Assembly (NCBI GenBank): GCA_031216915.1
Contig: CM062288.1
Coordinates: forward strand, 176,431,919-176,495,918
Direction of reading: 5' to 3'
DNA: 64,000 nt
Origin: Pictodentalium vernedei
Taxonomy: Eukaryota > Mollusca > Scaphopoda > Dentaliida > Dentaliidae
In this document: positions 54,220 through 64,000 of the stretch, one piece after another
Numbering within the stretch: the stretch's first letter is position 1
How the letters are laid out: the number at the start of each line of letters is the position of its first letter
Program-made: the position numbers and the translations under genes
Notes under the pieces: generated by a model
Database searches by the model: none
The model's input: the letters and a program-made list of their open reading frames with translations, nothing else
What the model was told of the DNA's origin: nothing

Positions 54220-56787
54220 ATTAATAAATGAAAGTTCTTTTATTTCAAAGTTGATATTAGCAATGAATCACTCTCTTTTGATATTTAATGCTCAGGTATG
54301 AAACACTGCACTGGTAATGGGGGGAAGCCGAGGCAGGTGTTTCAAATTTGCAGCATAGTTTTTCCACTCAGGGTTCCTGCAGGCAAGGACTGATCAAATT
54401 TAAGGCTATTCATGGCCGTTTCTCGACATTTTGTAGCATTTTTCAAGGCCTTGCAGCAATCAAATTCAAGAATTTTCAAGGCCTTACTGTCATGAATGAT
54501 GATATATGATTACTCGTGTACCCAACGATGGAGTCTGTTAAATACCGATATCATTGGCGCATTTTTATTTTGCAAAAATTCAAGGATTTTCAAGGCTCCC
54601 TTAACCATTTTCCAGGATTTCCAGTACTTGAACCACAATTTGTAGAAATTAAGGCCATTCGGCCAAAAAAAAATAATGTTGTGTTTCCAGTAACACATAA
54701 GAAAAAAAGCATGAGTCGGTAGGTTGGCTGATCAGTTTTTTAATTTTTTTTTTTTTACATTCAACATGTTACAGATAGAAATACTAGAGTACAAATAGTA
54801 TGTGAGTGAGTAATATGCCCCCAACAACTTTCAAAAACTATATCATACCATTTAATATCATTCACAATTTCAGAGAACATTTCGGGTGTAATTCCGAAAC
54901 TTCAGAATGAAACAAACTTGGAGAGTCTTCATAATATTATCTTCAGCTGTCCCCAGATTTTGAAGTGAAGTGTATGTTTGCATTCCACTCTTTAGTTTAC
55001 ATGTATCACCAGAAGTGTTAAAATTAGCACACCTGAACTAAAAATAAATTGACTTTCTGAGTGATTGTGGTAATGGCTGGTAAAGGAACGTCTTATTTTT
55101 CTGGGCAGAGGAAGCACAAATGACTTGCTTTATTTATTTGAAAATATTAAAGAATCTTACAAAGCTCTTGTATCAAATACCTGTGAGCACACTATTTTGA
55201 ATGCAAGATGCTTTCATGACATCAGTGTGTGCAAATACCCAATCACTCTGAAGTACAAATGTAAAAATACAGGGAATCCCTTGGCATTTCCGATGAAAAA
55301 TTTTCTGGTTTTAAATAGCAGGAATATCATTGGTCGAAATGTCCAGTGTGACTGACTAACTATGCATGCATAATGTAATGCAGTACACATGACAGTTTAC
55401 CTCAAATTTGAAACAAGTTGAGGTGAATCGACACAATAATATTCCATTGTTTTTGTAATAATGGTGACTGTTGAGAACAACCACTTGAAAAGTTGGGAAA
55501 GAAAAGTAATAAAGAAACATTGCATGGTTTGCAAGAGCAGGCAGGGCGGTAAAAAGGGAAAAATCCAAATTTAAACCAACAACACACCAGTGAAGTAAAT
55601 TTACTTATTGTAAATTGTGATAAGTTGAAATTTGCATACCGAGGTAAAACTGACTTTTGGTACACCAATTATGATTTAATTTACTGGTATCGGTGACAGT
55701 ATTGAAAATTGTACCGATTATAATTGATATATCGAAAAACAGCCCACAACTATTCTAATACCAATTTGCATGGCAAAAAACAATGTCTCATTTTCCGTTT
55801 CGTCAAGAAGTATTTCAGACAAACGTTTGGAAAATTTTAATGTCCAAAAAAAATTTGGCATCAGTGACGAATTTCATGGGTTGGTCGAGTTACCAGAAAC
55901 ACAACATTTTTTTGTTTGGCCTTCCTTAAATCCAAGCCCTGCCACTGAATAAATTGGTGACTAGGCCGGAATGAAATGAAATGATTTAGAAAAACACACC
56001 AATAAATTAAGTACCAGTACATTTAACACAACAATAATTTAGGTGTATTTAACAATGTTGATCAGTATAGAGCATGTATAACAACAATGAAGTCATACTG
56101 CAATCTACATCACTGCCCAGGAGCCTTTGATCTCAGATCTCTTTGTAGTTAGTTTCAGAGACGGGCTGCATTTCAACTTGCTACATTGACGTGATATGAT
56201 CACTTTGATGTTTTGACAATGTATATAGCCTGTATGGCAGATGACAAGAATGTTTCCCACTAATTTAACACCCACCAACAAGCAGTGTCTGACTGTCAGA
56301 ATACCCTGTAACTTACTGTTGTTAACAGCAGTGTTTTTAACCAGTTAATGAGTGGTCATGGGTTTTATGATCAGTCACACTCGTGACCAGTGGTTAATCA
56401 TTTAACCAGTTAACAGTTTCAGTCCTAAAGTTGATGCCACCTATTGGTAAGAAAAGTAAGAGTTTACAATTTTTTAGTTTTTACAGGGAAGAATTACGGA
56501 GAACAAAATCGCAGAGGGAATGAGAGTTGTGGTTCTGTTGCTGTTATTAGTGTTCGAATAATTTGATAATTTATTTTCTTATTTTTTTCAAATGACAAGT
56601 TGAGACATATATAGATTCAATAAATCACTAAAATAACATTCATGCAATTAACTGAGTTTTAATGTTTGTGTAATATCCAAAATAAACAAGGAAATGAAAG
56701 AACAGCATGATCAGTCGGCCATTATTCTTTTTCAAGTGTAATGTCAAAAATATCCATATCACTCCTTCATGACCTTTCGTCATGAAT
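54220..56787. other. Host sequence, fragments of hAT-like repeats only
   Basis: CAGGGTTCCTGCAGG with repeated TTTTCAAGG motifs at about 54368-54650 looks like a hAT-type MITE. ACTGGTATCGGTGACAG with TATCGAAAAACAGCCC at 55683-55745 resembles the motif in the 39.5-kb tandem repeat. The plus frame 55125-55355 (76 codons) is not recognised. No exon of ANKS3 was found here. Confidence 0.4.
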
Positions 56788-57200
56788 GTTAAAACATTTA
56801 TAGTAATTTATATATTTTTTCTACTTACCAATGACCCAGACTTAGCTGGTGCTAACTCTTAAATTCTAGGACCAAACACAAAGTTTGCCCCCCCCCCCCC
56901 CCACCCCCAATCCCCAAAATTTGCATCAAAATAAAAAAAAATAGATGTCCTATGTGGTCCTCCATACTTTTATCCACTGCGCATGCACAGTGTCAAGGAA
57001 GTACCGAAATTGGAGCCAAATCCTCATTCTTACAACCAGTGCCTGGTAAGTGTTATGTAATCAGCGGGGAGGTATGAGTTCCCAACTCATGGGAGGGCCA
57101 TCCCCGTCTGGGTTGGGTCATTGGTAAGTATAAAAAATATATAAATTACTATAAATTTTTTAACATTTTTATACTGTACCAATGACCCAGACTTAGCTGA
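56788..57200. repeat. Copy E left terminal repeat and ICR
   Basis: The arm carries CTACTTACCAATGACCCAG at about 56820 and a C run at 56887-56901. In the ICR, GGTAAGTATAAAAAATATAT (57123 on) complements the left end down to TTAAC at 57174, and ATTTTTATACTGTACCAATG after it complements the right end. Confidence 0.85.
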
Positions 57201-57834
57201 ATAGAAAAAAGGCTGGAGAGCCTAGGACATAAAGGATAATCCAATAGACTCAATTACATGTAAACAGAATTATCCCCTCAAGGAGAAGAGGAGAACAGGC
57301 TTTACATGTATCTTTCATGTTTATACCAAAAAAGAAAGACACAATACCATTCCATAATTAAGCACAATGACATCAATGATCTCTATTAACATCCAGTATA
57401 ACCCATTATACTAATTTATTAAAGGAAAGCCAATAAATAAAGATAGTCCAGAGAATGAGACTCTTTATACTCATTTAAAAGTGTCCAAGGATTGTATATA
57501 AATGCTTGTATGACACGTGACACATACAAATGCTTCACACTGAGCTACACTTTAAAAATATTACATAAAATGAGATCGGCATTAGCTTTACACTTTAAAA
57601 TCATCCCGGCACAAACTCGGAATTACTGACTCCAGAGGAGGTATTCCCTTGCTTTTCACTATAAAGCAGGTGATATAAGAGAACACCATCCCCACCCCCC
57701 CCTTCCCCTTGCTCTGGGTCAAATACCCCAGAACAAAGAGGGCAGCAGGAAAAAGTCACTGCCGGAACAGAAAGCCTGCATAACTATAGTTGCAACTGTT
57801 TAGTGGACGACATTCTGAGCAACAGATAACGGAC

Positions 57835-58730
57835 CTAAACATCGCAGGTCGCCAGAAATGACTCAATATTTCTAAGATAAAAATTTGTGAACATGGAAGT
57901 CTGAGACCAATATGCAGCCTTCATCAAATCAGTAATAGCAACACTATTAGCATAAGCCCAAGATGTAGATAGCGCTCTTACTTCATGCACCAAAATCTTA
58001 AGCACAGACTGCTGAGATGAAGATAATTTATCATAAGCAGTACGGATAGTTAATTGAATCCACCTTGCAACAGAATGGACCGTAATGTCCTTTCTATTAG
58101 GCAGCAAAGACAGAAAGAAATGCTTACGTCCCTTTCTGATAATCTCAGATCTATGTTTGTAAATAGCCATAGCTCTGACTTGACAAAGCAAAGGCCTATG
58201 ACTGTCTGAAGATGGAAGAGCCTTAATAACAATAGGTTCAGGGTACTTATTAGGAGCCTGATTCTTAGCCAAAAATCCAACATTAGTAGTCAATGTAATA
58301 GTATTAACAACACTACGATAGTGAGAATCATCAACAGATAGTGCATGAAGCTCACTAACTCTTCTAGCAGAAGAGAAGGCTAAGAGAAAAGCTGTCTTAT
58401 AAGATAAGTATTTGAAAACCACTGTATCAAGGGGTTCAAATGGCGCTTCTTTTAGCTTCAGAAGAACCCAAGCTAAATTCCACTTAGGAATTAGCCTAAG
58501 GGTTCTAGGTCTATTTATCGAAAAGTTTTTTTACTAACTTAGATAAAGAGACATTAGATCCAATCTGAAAGCTATCATGATGAGCATAGGAATCCGATAG
58601 CATAGACCTATAACCCTTAATAGTTATTGGCTGCAGTTTGATCTCGTCAAACAAGTAGACCAGAAAATTAACAATGTCTGGAATGGAGGATCATAAAAAT
58701 TAACAGAATGATCCCTCATCGTCGAGAGAA
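57835..58730 (-). CDS. DIRS tyrosine recombinase, copy E (broken N-terminus)
   Basis: The frame 58422-57835 (195 codons) holds SARRVSEL (Arg20-21), VHEVRA (His146, Arg149), AAYWSQ (Trp172) and NFYLRN (Tyr182), the complete catalytic set of a tyrosine recombinase. The N-terminal DNA-binding half (58730-58425) is split by frameshifts, one at an extra T in a T run near 58530, so the Met at 58422 is not the real start. Compared with copy D the catalytic half is about 85 percent identical by eye. The C terminus (FLATCDV) differs because of a one-base deletion near 57858. Confidence 0.82.
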
Positions 58731-58799
58731 ACCCTTCCACTTAGCAGCATAATTTAGCGAATAGGAGGTCCTCCTACAGTTAGAAATTGCGTCCACCGC

Positions 58800-59760
58800 T
58801 CATCCTGTAAAATGCTTGCCGTGCAAGAAGGACCGCACAACGGAAATACATGAAGGTTGAGACCTTGCAGGTTGTGATGCAGTGCAGTTTCCCCTGCGAA
58901 AGAAGGTCCTCCCATGGAGGAAGCTTCCGTGGAATGTCCCACAACATGGTCTCTGGGGTGACAGAGATGCTACCAACAGAATCTTACAGTGAGATTGCTT
59001 GATTTTTAGCAATATCTGTTGAATCAATGGAGCCGGAGGATACGCATATCCTATCATTCCGTCCCAAGAGATCAAGAGGGCGTCTACTGCAAACTCATTG
59101 TTGAGAGTCCATTCTGACGACAACATACGACCTTTCCGAGAAAGGGAGTCTGCTAGAACATTCAGACGACCAGGAATATGACGGACCGACAGAAGAACTT
59201 GATGCTCTAGGACAAACAGAAGGATTTTTTCCATTAGATTAACAAAGGAATGGAATTAGTGCCTCCCTGGTTCCGAATATACACTACCACTGTCGAATTG
59301 TCAGACAGAATTTGAACATGCGAATTCTGAATAATGTTCATCCACTGACGTAGCGCAAGCCAAATTGACATCATCTCTTTGATGTTTATGTGCTTGTTTA
59401 GGAATTGTGGATCCCAAAGACCCTGACACCTTGAATCTGTTGGGCTCAAAGTTGCGCCCCAATCTGTTTGACTCGCATCCGTCATTATCATAAAATTCGG
59501 ATCCGGCAATTGCAGTGGTACTCCCCGAGTTAACCACTGAATATCTGCCCAAGTCTGAATTTCTTGTTTCACTTGTTCCGACAAGACAATGTTCGTTTCG
59601 AGCGAATGAGTTTTCACACTCCAATTTTGAGTAAAAAATATCTGGAGTGGACGAGTGCGTAGTCGCCCCATCGGAATAAGATCCACAGCAGCTCCGCACA
59701 AACCTGTCAGTATCATGAATTCTCTTGCTGTTACTACATCTGAGTGAAGACAAAAGCGAG
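58800..59760 (-). pseudogene. Copy E RNase H and methyltransferase-like domain
   Basis: The frame 59869-59234 ends with RNase H (MTDASQTDWGATLSPTDSRC, LSDNSTVVVYIRNQGGT). The frame 59234-58800 continues (VRHIPGRLNVLADSLSRKGR, SWDGMIGYAYPPAP). About 40 residues, including DLFATHLNNQL, are deleted between EWTLNN and EFAVDAL, and another 20 after SPQRP. The methyltransferase-like domain is therefore disabled. Confidence 0.78.
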
Positions 59761-60460
59761 CGTAACAACTGACTAATTTTGCTCTGGTTAACGGCAGACA
59801 AATGAGATTGTTGTGCATCTCGAAGCTCATTCCCAGGTGGGTAAATGACTTGGACGGCACTAGATCCAACTTCTTTTCGTTTACTATGAAACCGAGACAT
59901 CAGAGCAATTGAAGCAGACTCTGAACATCGTTCTGAAGCATTAACCTGTTGCCGTACCTCTTAAGAATGTCATCCAAGTAGGCCGATGTTACCACAGACA
60001 AATGAGCTCGGAAATGAGTCATTACCGAGTTCATTATTCGAGTGAAGGCCCAGGGCGCTAGATTCAGACCAAAGCACATTGCTCGGAACTGATAAACGAC
60101 TCCTAGGACAGCGAAGCGAAGATACTTTCTGAACGCCGGATGTACCATGACGTGAAAGTACGCATCCTTGAGATCTATGCTCGCAGCATAATCATTCACT
60201 CGAATGCTCGCTCTGACCGATCAGATGGTCTCCATATAAAATTTCGGAGCCACGATCAGCTTGTTTATCCAGCTCAGATCTATAACTGGACGAAACGAGC
60301 CGTCTGGTTTTGGAACCAGGAACAGGTGGCTGCAGAAACCTGGAGATTCCTGGTTTTCTACGACCTCTATAGCTTTCTTGTCCAGAAGAGATCAAACTTC
60401 TGATAGAAGCGAATCTCTCTTCTAAACGTTTGATGGAAGCTGAGTGCAACGTGGACTTCG
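59760..60460 (-). pseudogene. Copy E reverse transcriptase
   Basis: The frame 60199-59900 (99 codons) carries ASIDLKDAYFHVMVHPAFRK at 6-25 and the catalytic YLDD at residues 74-77. Upstream palm sequence (FLVPKP.GSF.PVIDLSWIN) is in a different frame at 60340-60205, and the thumb (LVPSKSFTHLGMSFE) is in the frame starting 59869. Three frames are thus needed for one protein. Confidence 0.8.
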
Positions 60461-60466
60461 AGTTAA

Positions 60467-60707
60467 CCCTTTAACCAATGCAGACGATATCAAAATTTAT
60501 TATTTTAAATACCATTTTCTGAAATCTTTCAAAAAATTTCAACAAAATCATATCATGTGACCCTTCGTTGGAACGAGCTCGACGAGCTCGTTCCAACGAG
60601 GGGTCACATGATATGGTTTTGTTGAAATTTTTTGAAAAATAATATTTTTTCAACTGCTGAATTTGCATATTACGCGGGCGGATGCGGGCGATTCGTTGGG
60701 TAAAGGG
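60467..60707. mobile_element. piggyBac-type hairpin MITE inside copy E (241 bp)
   Basis: It is flanked by TTAA at 60463-60466 and 60708-60711, with ends CCCTTTAACCAATG and, reversed, CCCTTTACCCAACG. The interior is a nearly perfect palindrome: AACGAGCTCGACGAGCTCGT at the centre and TTCAACAAAATCATATCATG pairing with CATGATATGGTTTTGTTGAA. It splits the gag/RT junction of copy E, since removing it with one TTAA restores the alignment to copy B. It is therefore younger than copy E. Confidence 0.85.
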
Positions 60708-60711
60708 TTAA

Positions 60712-62354
60712 CAGAGGTTTTTCCTTGAAGGACAGTTTTAGACCTTTGAAAATAACCCCTTGCACCCATGGGTCGTCCGTAATTGACAACCAATTGGTTA
60801 AGAATCTCGACAGCCTTCCGCCCACTGGAATGCAATAGAGGTTTAGACCATCACCTCCTGGACCTGCGAGGCTTGCGGGAGGAAAAAACACGTCCTCCAC
60901 GACCCGCACCTCACCCAGTCGACCTAGGGGCGTCTGACCGGTTATCTCGGCCAGCATTACGACCCCTACCTGAGTTGCTACTCTGACGGTCTCTGGAGTA
61001 AGATGTAGAGGCTTTCTTAGATCCTCTATAGGAACTCCCTTGGATGTATTCGCCCCCAAAGTGCTTGCCTTACTCCACTCTGCTGAGTCCGACTTTTTCA
61101 AAGCAGATTTAAAAAGCAGTGAATCTGAAGCTTTCTTAGTAATGTGATCATAGATTATAGAAAGCTTACCGTCGAAGAGAAGCTCTCCTGAGACCGGGCC
61201 GACTGGAAGAGAGTTTTTCACCTTACTATCCACTCTTGTGGATGCAGCCAGGGCAGCATCACGTCTAACTAACTCCAGATTGCCACTGAAAGGGCGGAGT
61301 TATACGTAGAATATGCTATGGCCCTCGAAAGAACTCTCAAGGAAGTTTTGAACATCCTGGAATTCTTTTCCTTCGAGACTTAATGATAACTCTCTGGTAA
61401 GGTGATCTGCGTAAGATAATGCGTCTAAACTGATTCTGTTAGACGAGATTGTCGTCTCCATGAGGACATTAATTCCTGCATACTTATATGCGAACGTCCC
61501 AACTGGAAAGGCCTCGTGACCTTGGCTAGCGAATGGCATGACCTGATCGACGTGGAATCCCTGGTCGGCGAAGCAGGCTGGATATCTGCGGTCACATAGC
61601 CAAGGTGTGGTCGTGTGTGCTGACGTGAGGATGAGGAAGCCAATAGACAAGCCACGCCTGACTGTCTATGCGACGGAGCGTCCTGAGTAGGAGGAGTGGA
61701 TGTATGCTCCGACCTGTCGAACATTACATACAACAACATCTGGGCCCAGATGTTGTTGTAAGAGAGAGGGCATCTCTCTCAATTGCGGTCCGGGTAGACC
61801 TGACAAGCTAGCTACCGGACTGACTGGCTTCCTCCGTTCCATCCTCCAATCCGTCGTCGCCGGGTGTGCGTGATCTGAGATTATAGTGCTCGCAACACCC
61901 CTTCTCCTCTCCTGGACTGCAACAGACGAACCCAGCGACACAACCATTTCGTGAATGATTGCTTCACCGGGGGAGTTAGCGGGCGACAAGTGACCGTCGA
62001 TCCTACTAGGGACCTCTTAGGCATTTGCCGCATTTTTTTAGCACTTTGCCGCTAGCTCTATATTGCGACGACAGAAGCACACTTCCTGAAGACATCACAC
62101 ATCACGGAAACATCACCCTGTTCTTGTTCCTCTGAAAAAGAGACTGAAAAAACTAGAGTGACCCTGTGGACAGAGGACCGGCATGGACCTCTCACCACTA
62201 ACAATATACCGTGACACACATCTCCAACTTTTGTCATCCGAATTGGCACACACTGAGCAAGAATTAGTGTGAGTACACAGACTACAACAAATACAATGAA
62301 CATGAGAATCAGAAGGAGACTTCCTCGATTTACAATTGAACAATATTCTTTCAT
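60712..62354 (-). pseudogene. Copy E gag-like gene and pre-RT segment
   Basis: The start is ATG at 62354 (MKEYCS), followed after a frameshift by the Cys-rich cluster HCICCSLCTHTNSCSVCANS (in frame 62391-62113). Middle frames are 61989-61666 and 61739-61425. The frame 61233-60670 includes the conserved segment before DIRS RT (GGRLSRFLTNWLSITDDPWV, then QGVI). At least four frameshifts break the gene. The Cys cluster is shared with copies B and D, so it is a feature of the family. Confidence 0.72.
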
Positions 62355-63215
62355 TTTGAAAAAATATTAAACAGTCATCGCACTCGCACAAACCCTTGAA
62401 AACAAAGATACATAATAATAATCCATTACAAACATCTCGAAAAATAATTCAAAAGAAAAAATTTTTACGCAACAATTTCAAGATGAGCCAAAGTTCCCAA
62501 TGGGAACGATGAGCCCAAATGGATCCCAAAAAAGCCTAAGTGTGGACAAAAATTTTAAAACATGTCTAAAAATTAATGTTATACTTACGGACAATATTAA
62601 TGTATCTGGCTATGAGCAGAACTAAACAGAAGACAAGGAATCACTTGTTGTCAATGTAAACAAAGTGAATAAAACCTGGAAACAAGACTCCAGGCACTGA
62701 AAATATGGCCCGAAATCAGTAACCAATTTAAACACTATCCGATGTAAAACAGAGGCTTCCTATGAAGAAACTGCAGTACATCGGATGGTAGATGCATGAC
62801 CGAAATGCCTAACCACCCTAGGGTGAGGACGATGGGGAAAAACAGAATAAACATTCTGTTACCAAGCCAAAACTCCCAAGAAATTTCAGTAAAAAAATTA
62901 CAAAAATTATGCCAAAAGCATGAGAGAATAACAAGGGGGGTATAAAGGAAAGGGAGAGAGGAAACACTGATCAAACTGTGGAAATTTCATAACAAGAATG
63001 TAAACATCAGGCCCATGCCCGGAAATTAGGGAACATGAAATAATTTTGCATAAAAATTATAAGTTATAATTATAAGTTATAGCCCTGAACACATCCTTCC
63101 ACTGTTTCTTCCTCTTATTTCATCCTTAGATCCACCATTTCTTTCATGATTTTGTGTCTGGCATCATTTTAACTGAGATTATAAGCACATATATCAGTGA
63201 GATGTTACTGATCGA
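62355..63215 (-). other. Copy E 5' untranslated region
   Basis: Collinear with copies B and C. It contains ACAAGACTCCAGGCACTG and CGAAATCAGTAACCAATTT and no conserved frame. Confidence 0.6.
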
Positions 63216-63219
63216 AGGG

Positions 63220-63424
63220 CCAAAGAAAGCAATGAGGATTTGGCTTCAATTTCGGTACTTCCTTGACACTGCGCATGCGCAGTGGATAAAAGTATGGAGG
63301 ACCACATAGGACATATATTTTTTGGATTTTGATGCAAATTTTGGGGATTGGGGGGCAAAATTTGTGTTTGGCCCTAGAATTTAAGAGTTAGCACCAGCTA
63401 AGTCTGGGTCATTGGTATAAAAAT
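63220..63424 (-). repeat. Copy E right inverted terminal repeat
   Basis: It is complementary to 56788-57030, including TTGACACTGCGCATGCGCAG and GGGGGGCAAAATTTGTGTTT, ending GTCTGGGTCATTGGTATAAA and AAT at 63424. Confidence 0.85.
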
Positions 63425-63508
63425 ATTAATTATCTGAACAAACTCTCCCACAACTCCAGCCAAGCATGCTTATGAATATCAATATGTGTATTGTTGGTTG
63501 ATGAAAAT

Positions 63509-64000
63509 GATAAATTTATAGTAATTTGTATATTTTTAATACTTACCAATGGCCCAGACTTAGCTGGTGCAACCTCTATGTTATTAATGGCCAAACACAA
63601 ATTTTGAACTCCCCAATCCCCAAAATTTGCATCCACTACCAAAAATTAAAAGTCCTATCTGGCCCTCCATACTTTTAGTACTTGCGCATGTGCAGTACCC
63701 AGGAAGAGACCGGAATTGGCGACCACATCATTCTTCCTAGTTGTGCCTACTGAAGTGATAACTCAGCGGGGAGGTATGAGTGCCCACTCATGGGAGAGCC
63801 ATCCCCGTCTGGGCCATTGGTTAAGTATTAAATATATACAAATTACTATAAATTTATATTTTTATAGTAAAACCCAATAGCTCAGACTTAGCTGAATCGT
63901 AAAAAGACGGAGGGCCTAGGACTTAACCCCCTGCACACTGATGTCGAAATATCTAAAGTTAAAGGTGCAAATTTTTCCCATAATGCAACTAGAAATTTAA
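63509..64000 (-). mobile_element. DIRS-type copy F, left end only (runs off window)
   Basis: It starts GATAAATTTATAGTAATTTG and ATACTTACCAATGGCCCAG. The ICR is at about 63805-63895 (GTCTGGGCCATTGGTTAAG, then TTTTTATAGTAAAACCCAAT). It is more diverged than copies C-E and lies 85 bp from copy E in the same orientation. Coding parts would lie to the right of the window. Confidence 0.78.

Larger units (their letters stand above)
56788..63424 (-). mobile_element. DIRS-type retrotransposon copy E, both ends present
   Basis: This 6.6-kb element starts GTTAAAACATTTATAG at 56788 and ends GGTATAAAAAT at 63424. The inverted terminal repeats are 56788-57030 and 63220-63424, and the ICR is about 57105-57200. 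Minus-strand order is 5' region, gag (62354 on), pre-RT and RT, RNase H, methyltransferase-like, recombinase, 3' region. All genes carry frameshifts or deletions, although the RT YLDD and the recombinase catalytic residues are intact. A 241-bp piggyBac-type MITE interrupts it at 60467-60707. Confidence 0.88.

Overview
This is eukaryotic DNA, almost certainly from a marine invertebrate and most likely a mollusc (a bivalve by inference). The evidence is an intron-split ankyrin gene, dense mobile elements, and several repeats that end in a Gly-turn hairpin followed by AGCTAAAA. That repeat ending, the preceding (GGAC)n tails and AAGGGTCATAACTCC-type cores are typical of molluscan interspersed repeats as I know them. 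There is no sign of bacterial or viral gene organisation, and I found no rRNA, tRNA gene or CRISPR array.

Positions 1-26424 are a nest of three DIRS-type (tyrosine-recombinase) retrotransposons, all coding on the minus strand. Copy A (1-382 and 24404-26424) is split by copy B (383-24403). Copy B is split by copy C (2409-9408), by a Helitron-like repeat (12043-13590) and by a 5'-truncated L1/Tx1-like LINE (15975-24346) that carries a 14-bp target-site duplication. Each split can be closed by comparison with the other copies, so the order of events is readable.

From 26.4 to 56.8 kb lies what looks like intronic host DNA. Two exons of an ANKS3-like gene (ankyrin repeat and SAM domain protein 3) are at 40990-41188 and 28956-29077 on the minus strand, in matching phase and correct order. 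Around them are Helitron-like elements with internal minisatellites (145, 167 and 334 bp periods), a family of TTAA-flanked hairpin MITEs (piggyBac type), a tRNA-derived SINE, other foldback repeats, a fourth DIRS copy (D, 32918-37775, with the best-preserved recombinase) and decayed tandem duplicates of the ANKS3 exon.

From 56.8 kb to the end are a structurally complete but mutated DIRS copy (E, 56788-63424), itself carrying a 241-bp piggyBac-type MITE, and the left end of a sixth copy (F, from 63509). In the DIRS copies the minus-strand order is right inverted repeat, gag-like gene, reverse transcriptase, RNase H, methyltransferase-like domain, tyrosine recombinase, internal complementary region, left inverted repeat. 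No copy has all reading frames open, so these are dead or trans-dependent elements.
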